Origin: Epithemia pelagica
Taxonomy: Eukaryota; Bacillariophyta; Bacillariophyceae; Surirellales; Surirellaceae
Length of the DNA: 64,000 bases
Assembly: GCA_946965045.2 (NCBI GenBank)
Contig: OX337228.1
Location: 1 to 64,000 of the forward strand
Direction of reading: 5' to 3'
The position numbers and the translations under genes were made by a program. Under the pieces are notes generated by a model. The model was not told the DNA's origin. It did no database searches and saw only the letters and a list, made by a program, of their open reading frames with translations. Shown piece after piece: positions 31,801-43,219 of this stretch (its first letter is position 1; each line of letters begins with the position of its first letter).

Positions 31801-31914
31801 ATAGGGTCGTCGACGGAAACGTTGTTCGTGTTGTTCCGCAAAGGACCAAACGGTCGACGACGACCACAAGGACGACGACTGCCCAGATGAGGATGATGAT
31901 GAAGAAGAGCTCAT
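28876..31914 (-). CDS. K-dependent Na+/Ca2+ exchanger (CaCA family) with EF-hands
   Basis: 1,012 residues, no intron. A poly-Ser start is followed by one hydrophobic segment (46-56), then a first membrane cluster (190-340) holding the alpha-1 repeat with GGSAPELFSS (240-249) and IIGSAVFN. A long hydrophilic loop (350-810) carries an Asp-rich segment and three clear EF-hands: DKNGDGHIDKEE (652-663), DQDGDGKISRAE (690-701) and DTNRSGTLDKHE (725-736), plus a degenerate fourth. The second cluster (815-1005) holds the alpha-2 repeat with AAGTSVPDLLSS (892-903) and IGSNIFD. The GGSAPE/GTSVPD pair is typical of NCKX-type cation/Ca exchangers. EF-hands in the loop suggest direct Ca2+ regulation, as in plant NCL proteins. 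It probably exports or sequesters Ca2+; the membrane location is not determined. Confidence 0.9.
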   Translation of the reverse strand: MSSSSSSSSSGQSSSLWSSSTVWSFAEQHEQRFRRRPYHFKALCQSILLVALLLGTYTYQNLPSLSSIGGGTGTTSRITSTSSKATTTTTVTPVPTNDSLQRISALEAFFSRIMKNTTTMTNSTNLDGPHHPLAKLLSMNVPNIASSKIEPLDYGTTTPASSSSDSFGSTVRFLETSCDDLDEADPGWTATFYAIGVLYMFLALAIVCDELFVPALEEMASGRQLNLSMDVAGATLMAAGGSAPELFSSLFGTFSESEIGFGTIIGSAVFNVLFVIAMCALFSKQILTLTWWPLFRDSSCYAIGLIVLSLFVGVVSPEEIELWEAVVLFILYFVYIFIMWQNANLYQAITGQELVYPEDDEDDDDNDSDDEFLAPRHPPRHGRYDDDDLEQEVAAAVRGTVRSSPKSRRPPEAVEAATLAAATTVVVVPNGDSSKMLLQEQRQDSIHGPAVSMDDEDLTHSQDGDDDHNDPQLMVVAQAARSDSQKSLQQQPQRNSQRRVVDEDSELDPNSDRSGTRFESEYDPAEQRSPPTITTTTNGHLNDHQDVNNDEQQDPQDKDTLKAVVPSPHAASMLSNSSQHSRQGGAASLSKLSQSGSNCTSGTTNTHLRWQGTFRAGILKLLRDPESWVHIGGMGIVAKISGDADYVFDRIDKNGDGHIDKEELRRLFTALDVHNTMTEQELDDVFNQLDQDGDGKISRAEFNTWYTNSQELIRAQVHSVFDTLDTNRSGTLDKHEIRALLVELDPTITDQDVTNALSAMYKEGSREEITFEEFSEWYQKSILYERQKKAVEEDKEGVWESLKPPTRDPDDSAVSTCLAWVQYLVVFPLVFCLAVTVPDVRRPGWGGRWCYLSFFLSIAWIGAFSYLMVSWTEIIGNTLGIPSVIMGLTVLAAGTSVPDLLSSVIVARRGSGDMAVSSSIGSNIFDILVGLPIPWLLFTAWPSKPSIVEIESENIWISIIVLLGMLVFVIAAIHCQGWKLTKTLAMLMLLFYAGFLAQAIVLELPFETCTDN

Positions 31915-33641
31915 GGTGTGTGATTTCGACAGGGATCGATTGGAGCAAGTCGCAACAGAGGTGTGTCAAAGGAAGCGCACGAGTTGGTTCGTTTTCTCGC
32001 GCCAAAACAGAGAGAGAGAGTGAGGAGTAGAGCTGTGTGTAAGTGTGCGATGCCAACAACACAACCGCAACAACAGCCGCAACAAGCGGAAGTGTCCTTT
32101 TGGTTCGTGGGTACTGTAGCGAATGATCCCGATTCGATTCGAGTTACTTGAGAGGTTGGTTGTTACTCCAAACAAGAAGAAGCAGAAGAGACTTTCTCCA
32201 AACCGTCCAAACACGACAACCACAATGGACAATGTTCGTCTTATTCGTCGCGCTCTTTCTCTCACGCAATACTTCTTGGGGGTCACTTCGTTTCTTGGTT
32301 GCTATACTGCGTGAGTGGCCCAAGTACGCTTGGGCGTGTTTTCCAAACACAAAAGGGGGCAGCGACCATCATACTACTAGGACTACTAGCTAGAACCACT
32401 CGTGCTTGTGTGCGGTCTTGGTTGGTTTTTTTGTTCCGGCCAAATAATTACGAAGGGCGAGAGAGTGCGACAATGGAGGAAAACGGTTGTCTCCTAGACT
32501 CCTAAAATCCCAAACTTTTTGGACGATCGAAGCCTGATCCAAGAAAAAGCAGTCGATCATCGTAAAAAATAGTACTTACCATGCTACACTAAAGACATAA
32601 TTTGTCTGAACGTCATACGATTTGGTGATTTCTGATCGGTTAACAAAAAGGATTTTGGGATTTTGGGATTAACCGTTTTCCTCCAATGACTCTCTCTTTC
32701 CGCTCAACGGTCTCTCGATATCGAAATGACTGTACTACGTAGTAGACGTAGATAGCTGGTCCTGTGCGGCACTGGACAAAGGTATTGAGAAAGGACCACG
32801 TCACACTCGTGGTCGCCGTGCGTCTGTTGGGCCAGGGTGTTAAAGTTCCATTTTACTGCATAAAACTTTTTAACCATAATTGCCAACCTTTAATTTTTCA
32901 TCAAAGTCAAGTCAATTTCCTCCCCTGTCAAAATCCCTTGACTTTTCTTACCGAAATCAAGTTAGAGAGCACCCATGAGTAACTTCATCACATTTCAGTT
33001 CAATTGACAACTTTCATTTTTAACTTTGAATTAACTTTTTTATGAAATCAAGTTCTGAACTCCGACCATCAACCGCCACCGTGGGTTGCGACTTCGATCC
33101 TCATCGTGTAAGTCAATAGCTTAGCTTCTGACTTTAAGTTGACTTTTCCTTCTGAACAAGTCAAGTTTGTGGCATTTGAAATGTGACTTTTCAAGAATTT
33201 GATTTTGTGTGTTCCAAGAACTGACTTCAAACTTAAAGTCTGAATTGCCTTCATTGAGTTAAGTTGCATGTCCATCAAAATTCAAGCTTTTAGTCAGAAG
33301 CTAACTCTCACCGCAAATCGGTCGTGCCGTCTGTCCAACCATCTCTCTACGTGCGACTGCGTGTGGTCTCGGATGACAGTCGCCACGTCACAAAATGTCC
33401 AAGCGGAGCCATGGCCAGACCGAGTGACACCCACAATGGACGAGAGTGCCGTCGTCTCGTTGGAGCGAAACAAACAAGAACGTGCCCTTTTTTTGCAACG
33501 TTTGGTGGTAGATCATCTCTCTTTTTTTGGAATCCAAGGAGGAATCCCCCGTGTGGAAGAATTCTCTTGCTGAAAGTGCTGTGAGGGAGATCCTTCTTTT
33601 GGTGTTTGCCGTGACAGTCTCATTGTTCCTCCTTGGTCATA
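31915..33641. promoter_or_regulatory. Divergent promoter region between exchanger and ankyrin genes
   Basis: 1.7 kb with no supported gene, shared by the 5' ends of the minus-strand exchanger and plus-strand ankyrin gene. It contains a MITE-like inverted repeat (32459-32702) and, at 32905-33260, a dense set of AAGTCAA/TTGACTT motifs. A regulatory role for either is inference from position. Confidence 0.5.
32459..32702. mobile_element. MITE-like inverted-repeat element
   Basis: Ends are GCGAGAGAGT ... TGGAGGAAAACGGTT and, inverted, AACCGTTTTCCTCCA ... ACTCTCTC. The 15-bp TGGAGGAAAACGGTT is exact in both arms and the arms extend imperfectly (AAATCCCAAA / TTTGGGATTT). About 244 bp in total with no ORF. 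No target duplication could be proved. Confidence 0.5.
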
Positions 33642-33926
33642 ATGTTTTCGTGGGCGACGCAACAATTGGAAAAGTTGTCCTTGCAAGTGGCACCTCCTCC
33701 CACGGATGTGGCAGGTCGATTGGTCTATGCCTGTCAACGCCACGACGAAGCCACGGCCTTGCAAATTGTGCAAACCGAAGCCTTGCCGGCCATTTTGGTG
33801 GAAGCCAAACAACAATCTGCCTTGCATGTCGCCTGTTTGTATGGATGCTTGTCCGTTGTCCAACACCTACTGCCTCCCATTCAACCACAGCAACAAGGAC
33901 AACCAGAAAACGATGCTCATGCTCAA

Positions 33927-33957
<31 letters not shown>

Positions 33958-36119
33958 AGTATTGGTTGGAATTGCCCGATGCCGATGGTCATACGGCCTT
34001 GCACTGTGCCTGTTTGTCCAATAGTCTGGCTGTCGTGCAATACTTGGTACAAACGGGACGTGCCTCGGTCCGAGTTCGGAACCATCAAGGACAAACGCCG
34101 TACGATGTGGCGACGCAATCGGCTGTCCGACAATACTTGTTGCCCCTCCAATTGCAACAAGAAACAGCCGAAGCCTTGGCCAATGGAGGACAGGGATTAA
34201 TTCCCGGCATGGATATGGGAGGATTGACCATTGCGCAATACTCGCAACATCAGCAGCAATCACAACCACCAACGACGGGTGGAGCGGCTCCACCCACAAC
34301 ACCAACCACACAAGCACCACCTGTCATGCCTCCCTATTCCAGTGGAGGAGCACCACCATCTGCTACCATCTCTGCGACGTCATCTTCACCCTATGCCGCG
34401 CAGTCTCAGTCCTCTCCACCGGCCGCTCCGCATTCGGCTCCTGTCTTGTCGTTGTCGTCGTCGTATGCGCGGGTCGGAGGTTCCTCGGCGGCCATTTTTA
34501 GCAAATATCAAGCCGATGGGTTTCATTCCTCCGCCTCGGACAAGTCCTTGCAACAAAAATATGGACATGCTGCAGCAGATGCAAATCGATTGGCTGCCTT
34601 GCCACCTCCCCCCACGAGTGGCAATGGTGCAACCATTGGCACTAATACTACAACAAACCCCTATGCGAGTGGGACAAACCCCTATGCCGGTGGAGCTGCG
34701 ACACGAAGTCGCAGTTTTGGCCATGCTTCTCGCTATGTCACCTACAATCCTCACGGAGGAGTAGTACAACCAGCCACAACACCGGCCATGCCCACCCAAC
34801 AATCCTTTTCCCACAGTCAGTCCACCGGTGGAGCTCCAACCTATCACTACTTTGTGCCAGGACAACAACAACAACCAGCACAACAACACGGACAGTACCA
34901 GCAACCTCAGCAACAAGCACAACACTATCATCAACAACAACAACCAGGACAATACCATCAAGAGCAACCCTCGTATCCATCCAGTACGACAACAACAGCA
35001 ACAAGTGGATATGCACAGCCCTCCACTCCCGCAACGGCACCCTATTCCGGGGGAGGAGTCCCATCCTATTCGACAAGCAGTCCAATGAGTTCCTCGGCCT
35101 TGCCTCCTCCACCCTATTCGTCCACCTTGGCGTCAGCCACACTCACCACACCCGTGGAAGCTCCTACCCTGAATAGCAGTCCACCTGGTGCAGTTCTATC
35201 CTCACCCTCACCTCCAACTTCCCCCCTGGATGCGGCTGCTACCTTTGCGTCTCCCCCATCGGGTGGCATTCCATCGGGTAGCCTGCCAACAACAACCACA
35301 ACAACCACTGCGGCTGGCATTTTTGCCTCTCCTCCGTCCGGAGGCGCACCAGAACGACGACAAGACCCAGCAACCATCACTTCGAATACTACTACTAGTA
35401 GTAGTACCACGATGGATGCTCTCACCACCTTTGCGTCCCCACCATCGGGAGGTGTCCCATTGACAACAACAACAAAGACAAATCTCACAACCACCAATGC
35501 CAATGCTGCTGGCACCTTTGCCTCTCCACTATCGAGAGGAGGAGCAGGTGTACCATCCTCCTCCCAAGCCCTGGCAACAGGAGGAGCAACCAACACCGCC
35601 CCTCCAACCACGACTAGTACAGGCATGACATCTCCTCCTCCTGCTCCTAATGCCCATGCTCTGTTTGCGACACCGTCCCCCTCACAACCTTTGAGTAGTA
35701 CTAGTGAGGCAACTGCTGCCAACGTGTTTGGTACTACTAGTACTACGAGTACCACCGAGGCTGTTGCCATTGCGAGTGCGACAGTCGCCGAATCGAAGAC
35801 CGTTTCGCAGGATCCCACCAAAGTCATGACCGCATCGGCGCTCTTTGCAGCCGGGGCGGAACCAGCACCAACGACCAGTTCCGAAACGACGCCAACGCTT
35901 ACCGAACCAACCACCAGTACCGGGACGACGGACGTTGTCGACGACCACGACGCTGGGGATGGTATCCTAGAAGATATTTCCTTAACCACGTCCACTCCAA
36001 CAACGACGACGACCCAAGCACAACCTGCTACTACGACCACCACCACAGGCACGGATTTGTATTCGTCCATTGGTATGCCACCGCCACCGTTTTCATCGTC
36101 AGCTCCATCCGAATCATGA
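33642..36119 (+). CDS. Ankyrin-repeat protein with long low-complexity tail
   Basis: 825 residues from the ATG at 33642 (MFSWATQQLEKLS); no good in-frame ATG lies upstream. Ankyrin repeats occur at about 57-88 (SALHVACLYGCLSVVQHLL) and 113-145 (GHTALHCACLSNSLAVVQYL), with a partial third (QTPYDVATQSAVRQYLL) and a poly-Gln insert (95-106) between the first two. The remaining ~640 residues are rich in Pro, Ser, Thr and Gln. They contain a conserved-looking island (AIFSKYQADGFHSSASDKS) and four FASPPSGG-type repeats near residues 534, 563, 597 and 625. Probably a scaffold or adaptor; no enzyme domain or membrane segment is visible. Family not recognised beyond ANK. Confidence 0.8.
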
Positions 36120-36719
36120 AGGATTCTCGGCTCTCGGGAGTCGGTTTAGATCTTGGATACACTGTCGTGATGCGGAGCAAGTTCCCAAACTTGACACACC
36201 ACGACAAGAACACCGCATGCTAGAACACGTTTTCTCTCTCATTCTATAAGAATAATATTGATAATATGAGGTATTAGAACAAACCAAACCATTGGAGCAA
36301 CACTCTGTATAGTTTGGTTTGTGCCATGACCCGTTACTCCTTTGTGTGTCGTTGGACATGGGGCTGATTGTCGTGCAAACAAGGAGATCACGAACCAACA
36401 CTCTAACTCATCTATATATATACTCAGAACGGACCCGAGGATATTGTGGACTATGTTTACGCCTAATACAGAGAGACAACCCTGGAGAGTAGGTATAATG
36501 GAGAGAGATATTGCCGAGTTATAATTATTACAAAAGGATCTTCGCAGCATGCAGTTTTGGAGTATGAGACGCGATGGAGAGATACAAATAGTGTAAAGAT
36601 AGGCCAGGATCTTGCTTGCGGGGAGACACAGGAACCACCACAGTATTCACATAGCGCTGTGACACTTGGTAGCACGCACCCTATTTCCCTTCCTGCTCTG
36701 TTGTCGCGAACGATACCTA
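36120..36719. other. Convergent 3' intergenic region
   Basis: 600 bp between the ends of the ankyrin gene (plus) and the glutamate synthase gene (minus). Nothing else recognised. Confidence 0.6.
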
Positions 36720-39700
36720 CTAGTCCGCACATCGTTGTGCTTGGAGTGGAGTCATGACACCACCCACGGGGAGAAAACACATTTCTCCATCGGGAGCAAA
36801 GGCTGATACCCGAAGACCACCCTCCTCTTCCAAGATTTCCATCAAATCATCGCTTTGATCCGCCACAGCCGGATTCTTGGCTTCCGACGGCGGATAAATT
36901 TGCCAGAACTTGTCCTTTTCCGTTTCCCAATTGGCCAAAATCCCGTCCGCCCGTGCACTTTCGGTCAAGGCCGAGTGTCGTTCAATCATGTGACGCAACT
37001 GTCGAAATCCCATTTCGGTTTGCACTCGTTGACTCTTGACAATCTCTGGATTCAATTTGTCATGAAAGCTTCCGTCCGCATCGTAAAAATATCCGAGACC
37101 ACCAGTCATGCCAGCTCCCACATTGCGTCCCACACTACCCAACATGACCACGACACCACCCGTCATGTATTCGCAGCAATGATCTCCTGCCCCCTCGGCC
37201 ACAGCAAAGGCACCACTGTTGCGGACGCCAAATCGCTCACCGGCACGTCCATGTGCATGAAAGTCTCCACCCGTCGCTCCATACAAACAGGCATTGCCCA
37301 CAATGCTGGACTCTTCCGGGACAAATCCGCGTTTCCCTGGCGGCACCACCACGATTTCTCCTCCATGCATACCCTTGCCCACATAATCATTGGCTTCTCC
37401 CGTCAACCGAACAGCAAGACCTGGTAGAACAAAGGCACCAAAGGATTGACCGGCACTACCAGTAAATTCCACCATAATCCGTCCATCGAATCCGACATTG
37501 CCATGGGCACGAGCAATCTCACCCGAAAGCATGGCGCACGTGCTTCGATCCGTATTCTTGATGGGGAATCTCAATATAGCTTCTCCGGCATTCTCGGCAA
37601 TCACCTTTTGAACGTCTGGGTGACGAGCGAGATCGCGATCTAGATCTGAGCTAAATCCATTAACATGAATGTTTTCTTCCTTCATGACTTGTTGGCCACC
37701 GTCAATGGTGGCACGCAAAAAGGATCGATCTTGAGCCGTGTTGGGAGCCGAGGAAAAGAAGTTGTCCAAATCAATCTTTTCCGTCTTGGAGACACGGCTC
37801 ATTTGACCTTCACTTTTGGTTAACAAGTCCACACGGCCAATCAAATCTTCCAACTTGGTGTAACCAAGATGGGAGAGTAACTGCCGTATTTCTTCAGCGA
37901 CAAAGTAAAAGAAATTGACGACATGGTCTGGTGTTCCAGGGAATTTCTTTCGTAGTTCTTCCTTTTGACTCGTCACTCCCACGGGACATGTGTTGAGATG
38001 GCATACACGGGCCATGACACAACCTTCTGATATCATGGCAATGGTTCCAAATCCAAATTCCTCGGCTCCCAACATGGCTGCCACGACAACGTCACGACCG
38101 GTACGGATTCCTCCGTCCACACGAAGGACGACGCGGTCACGAAGGCCATTTTGGTACAAGGCAGAATGTGCTTCAGTGAGACCTAGTTCCCATGGACACC
38201 CAGCGTGTTTGATGGAAGAGAGCGGTGAGGCACCTGTTCCACCATCATTGCCCGAAATTTGAATCACATCGGCATCGGCCTTGGCCACACCGCAGGCAAC
38301 GGTGCCAATACCAATGGACGACACCAGTTTGACCGAGACACCCGCCTTTTCGTTAACGGCGTGCAGGTCATGAATCAATTGAGCCAAATCCTCAATACTG
38401 TAAATGTCGTGATGAGGTGGCGGCGAAATCAGGGTGACACCGGGCTTACTGGCTCGCAATCCGGCAATATATTCCGATACCTTGGCTCCTGGAAGCTGTC
38501 CACCTTCGCCTGGCTTGGCACCCTGAGCCATTTTGATTTCCAACTGTTTGGCCGTGACCAAGAATTCCGGTGTGACACCAAAACGACCACTCGCCACTTG
38601 GTGCACAAAGGAGTTGGCCGAATCACCATTCTTCAAGCCGGCCAAATGAGGAAAGGTTGGACTCCGTCCGGTCGCTTCATCGACATCATTAATCACCGAA
38701 CCTCTCAAGACATCTTCACCTCCTTCGCCCGAGTTGGATTTCCCTCCAATTCGGTTGACGGCAATGGCCAAGGTTTCATGGGCTTCTCGACTCAGAGCAC
38801 CCAACGACATGGCTCCCGTACAAAAGCGTTGCATAATGCTCGAGGCGGATTCCACCTCTTCCATGGGAATGCTTTCCCGATCCGAATCAAAGTCAAACAA
38901 GTCTCGAATGTTTGCGAGCGGTGCCGAAGCGAGACTCTCCTTGAAAATTTCGTAATTGGCCGCATTGGATGTGGGGACAATGCCGTCTTGGCCGAGTTTT
39001 TGTCGGTTTTCCACCGTCACCTTCTTGTCCAATCCAATGGCATTGTGCAAGAGCTTGGCCAAATCGGCCGAGTTGACATGATATTCGCCCAACTTGGGGA
39101 CCGGTTTGTAAAAGCCATAATTCAAGAGCTTGCGTTTCATGTCGGCCACTTCGGGTCGCATCATGACAGTTTCTTGGGCAATGTCTTTAAAGGTCATACC
39201 ACCAATACGACTGGTCGTTCCACGGAAACAGGTGTCAATGACTTCCGGGCCCATTCCCAAGGCTTCAAAAATTTGGGCGCCGTGGTAGGATGTCAAGAGG
39301 GAAATGCCCATTTTGGACAAGATTTTGAGCAATCCATTTTCCACCGCCTTGCGGTAATTGGCTTGGGCTTCCTCGACCGTATACGACTTGAGTTTGCCCG
39401 CTCTCATCATGTTTTGCGTCTTGGACAAACCGTGCCATTGTTTTACCGTTTCCAACGCCATGTAGGGATGTACCGCATTGGCACCGTATCCCACCAAACA
39501 GGCAATATGATGCGTCGACCAGGCTCCTCCCGTTTCGACCACAATGCCCGTATCCATACGGCGGCCTTGTTGAATCAAGCAATGGTGTACCGCACCCACT
39601 GCGACCAAGGGCGGAATGTAGGTCGTATCTTCCAATGTGGCACTGTCGAGAGCCTTGTCGCTCAGAATCAACACTTCGACCTTTTGCGTTTGTACCATAT

Positions 39701-42103
39701 CAATGGCTTGTGCGCAGAGAGCATCCAAGGCCACCTTGAGTCCCTGAGGTCCATCGGCCAAGGGATATCGGGTGGACAAGGTGGCTTGGACAAAGCCATC
39801 TTCGCGATGGGGTGGTGCCAATTGCGCCAAGGCATTGAGTTCGGCTTGATTGAGAATGGGCGATTTCAAATGAATGAGGCGAGCTCCCTTTTCCGACACT
39901 TTGTAAATACTTTGTTTCTTGCCCAATGTCATGGCCAGGGACATGACGACCCCTTCTCGTAGGGGATCAATGGGTGGATTGGTCACTTGGGCAAAGCGTT
40001 GTTTGAAGTAATTGTAAATCGGATGGGGATATTGGGACAAGACCGAGAGGGGTGCATCGTCTCCCATGGAATAGGTGGTTTCCTTGGCCGATCCCGCCAT
40101 GTCGGCAATTTGCATGCCAATATCTTCCAAACTCCATCCAAACATGGCTTGGGCCATGGTGACAGTGGCCTCGTCGTCATACAAGCGATTGGAATCAAAG
40201 GCCATGCGATCCAAATCCACACGTTGACGAGCCAACCATTCACCATAGGGATGACCTGTTGTAATACATACAATGCACGAGAGCAACACCAACCACAACC
40301 GACGACCAAGAGTTGCGCGCAACACACAAAAACAAACACGTGTGAGAGTCGATACCACACAAGCCAGCAAGCCAGCAACCACACAGACTGCATCCGACAC
40401 ACGACACACGAGACACACGTACGTTTGGCAATTTCTTGTTTGATTTGCAAATCGTCCTTGAATTCTCCCGTGGTCAAATCGACATTGATCATTTGTCCCG
40501 GTCCCAATCGTCCCTTTTGCACAATGGATTCATCCGACAAATTGGGAATGACACCCGTTTCGGACATGACATACACCGTGCCTTGATCATCGATACTGTA
40601 GCGCGCCGGTCGTAACCCATTGCGATCCAAACTGGCCCCAATCGATTTGCCATCGGAAAAGACCAAGAGGGCCGGTCCATCCCAGGCTTCCAACAAGCCG
40701 CCATGAAATTGATAAAAATCGGCCACGGTCGTATTGACATAGTCGGGATGATCTTGATGATAGGCGGCCGGCACGAGGGCCATGAGGGCACAGGGGGCGC
40801 GATGGCGGGACATGGTCATTAATTCAAAAACGGCATCGAGATTGGCCGAATCGGACCGGGTCGAGACACTGACGAGGGGTTCCAAAATGGCCGGCAAATC
40901 TTGGGTATTGCACAATTCGACAATGTTGGTGGTGGATTGGGCATCGACCAAATCCACCACATCACTGGTTCTGCGGGACTTGGCCTTTTCACGAGCCCGA
41001 ATCCAATTGACATTGCCCAAGAGGGTATTGATTTCGCCATTGTGACCCACCACGCGCATGGGTTGGGCCAAGGGCCATTGAGGATTGGTATTGGTGGAAA
41101 AGCGCCGATGGTACAAGACAAATTGGGTCGTGTAGAGCGGATTTTGCAAATCAAGGTAAAATTGACTCAACACGGCGGCTTGCACCATGCCCTTGTAGAC
41201 AATGGTGCGCGAACTAAACGAGGCAATGTAGGTATTGACATCGCCTTGTTCTTCCTTTTCTGCCAGTGTCAATTCCAATCCACGTTGTTGCAATTCGACA
41301 ATAAACCGTCGCCGCACCAAATACAAGGTTCGTTCAAAATCATCGCCGGTATCGTCCACTTGTTCCACGGGATGTTGTCGAGCGGGCGGTTGGACAATCA
41401 ATTGCCAAATGCTCGGCACGGCTTGTCGGGCCAAGGGACCCAAGACGTCTGGATTGACGGGCACTTCGCGCCAAGCGACAAAGTCCAATTCATTGGCCGC
41501 ACACACTTCTTCCAAGACGGCTTGGACGGCCGCACGACGCTCGGCATTGCGCGGCAAAAAGACCATTCCAACGCCCCGAACGACATTGGTAGCACCATTG
41601 GCAGCATCTCCATTGACTTGTGGTGGTTGTTCGCCATTGGTAGTGCTTGCGCCATGGGCATTTCCATTGGTCATTCCATAATAGTCGGCCAAAAGGGGTT
41701 GAGGAATTTGCGTCATGATACCCGCACCATCGCCCGATTCACCATCGCCTCCACAGGCCCCTCGATGTTCCATGCAATTCAAAGCCGACAAGCCTTGTTG
41801 CAACAAGGAATGCGAGGCGGGGAGTTGTGGATTGGCAATAAATCCAACCCCACAAGCATCGCGTTCTGTCGTCAAGGCACGTTCCACTTCTTCTTCTTGG
41901 AGACGACGAGTGGTTTGGTCCGGTGTCGTCCATGCCATGGTTCTAGTGGTGAGAATAGGATGGAACTGGCGCAAGGATGGCGTAGTTTGTGGGAGCACAA
42001 AGGCCATGGTTGTGACAGCATGGTGAGACGATACCACCACAACAGCCACCCAAAACCATCCAGCAAGGAACCGTCCTTGGTTTGTCAAGCAATGAAGATT
42101 CAT
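36720..42103 (-). CDS. Ferredoxin-type glutamate synthase, plastid precursor
   Basis: Two exons, 42103-40423 and 40255-36720, with a 167-nt GT-AG intron. Joining gives K-R-H-P-Y-G-E-W and 1,738 residues. It transfers the glutamine amide to 2-oxoglutarate (GS/GOGAT cycle). Seen: a hydrophobic signal peptide (about 11-30), then TTMA|FVLP with Phe at 35, a diatom plastid cleavage motif; the class II amidotransferase nucleophile C84 in RDACGVGF; an FMN-site motif ISGNDGGTGASP (about 1227-1238); a 3Fe-4S cluster from C1306, C1312 and C1317 (CHLNTC); and a C-terminal GXGXG-rich beta-helix domain. There is no NAD(P)H-binding small-subunit domain, and CPVGVTSQKEELRKKFPG resembles plant Fd-GOGAT. The ATG at 42103 is the first in frame. 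Confidence 0.95.
40256..40422 (-). other. Intron of the glutamate synthase gene
   Basis: 167 nt on the minus strand. The donor is C|GTACGTGTG and the acceptor TATTACAACAG|GTCATCC. It interrupts an Arg codon, and removing it restores the conserved PYGEW segment. Confidence 0.93.
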
Positions 42104-43219
42104 CCTGGTGACTGTACTACACAACGAAACGAAGACTTCTGATTTGGGTGGAAGGGGTGCAGATTCCCCACCGACAAACGATGCTTGTTCGTTCCAAGAG
42201 AGAGACGACGCTTTTCTTTTGAATGTGGAAGGAGCAGGCTCAGATTCTCTTCTCTTTTTCTTTGTGGCAGAGATTCAATCGAATGTTTGTGTACGTTTCA
42301 ACAAGCCGTTCCAGAAGAAGAACAAGAAGGCAGAGCCGCCGAACAATACATTAGAAAGGGAGGCATCAAAAATAAAAGGATCCAGTGCACATCAACCATC
42401 AACGGTGGAGAGATGCTTCCGTTCTTTTCTCGGTGGGTGTGTGGTCGCGCACAAGTGCAAGTACAAGTACGTGTTGTCGGCATCCCCCCACCAGTGCCAG
42501 TTCCACTATGGGGGAAATCTGTACCGAGAAAGAATTCTCAAGGAAAGTACGACGAAAGTGCAACGGGCCAAAGCTATCATGCCTATGGTATTGTCTAGCT
42601 ATGTAGCTGCACACCCTGCAAACTATCGTCTGGCCGTCCTTTCGCATCGGGTGCGCCCGGCGCGGATCGGCAGTCGTGTATTGTAGCGCGCGCGTCGAGC
42701 ACAGCATTCACTCCCGAAATCTTTCATGGACACGCCGCATCCCATAATCTCGAAACGAAAGTGGACCATCGTGACGGTCTTCCATGAGTACGTCGACAAG
42801 AAGCATCCACACTCTAGCTTGTCTTGTTGCGGCAATTCGTTCTACTACCGAGGAGGAAGAGGCGGAACGTGGAGATCTTCCCACAGTCAGTCACAATTAG
42901 CAGCGTAGAACAATCAAAGCTTACGACTGTTTTCAATTTTCGCCAATGACGGATGGCCACGGATTGGAACATGAGATGTATAGAGAAGAGAGAGAAAAAC
43001 CATGTCTACTATTACTACTATCTCGAGATATCTTTCTAGAGTGTTCGAGCTGTAGAATTCTGCTTACCCAAACTACAACGATTCATGATAGTCTTGCACA
43101 CAGCAATGTCACAAATAGGATTTTATTATAGAATTGTTGTAGGATACAACGAGATCGAATTGTACCTTTAGTAGTGGCAAGGATATGCTTGTGCCATGTA
43201 TGTGTTCCATGTCACCCTC
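42104..43219. other. Intergenic region upstream of glutamate synthase
   Basis: 1.1 kb holding the promoter of the minus-strand GOGAT gene and the 3' end of the armadillo gene. No supported ORF or RNA was seen. Confidence 0.5.

Noticed and set aside
35114-36070. 318-residue Val-rich minus-strand ORF
   Set aside because: Mirror of the Thr/Ser-rich tail of the ankyrin protein.
38259-39962. 567-residue plus-strand ORF opposite glutamate synthase
   Set aside because: Antisense shadow; the minus strand has full family motifs, and this frame has none.
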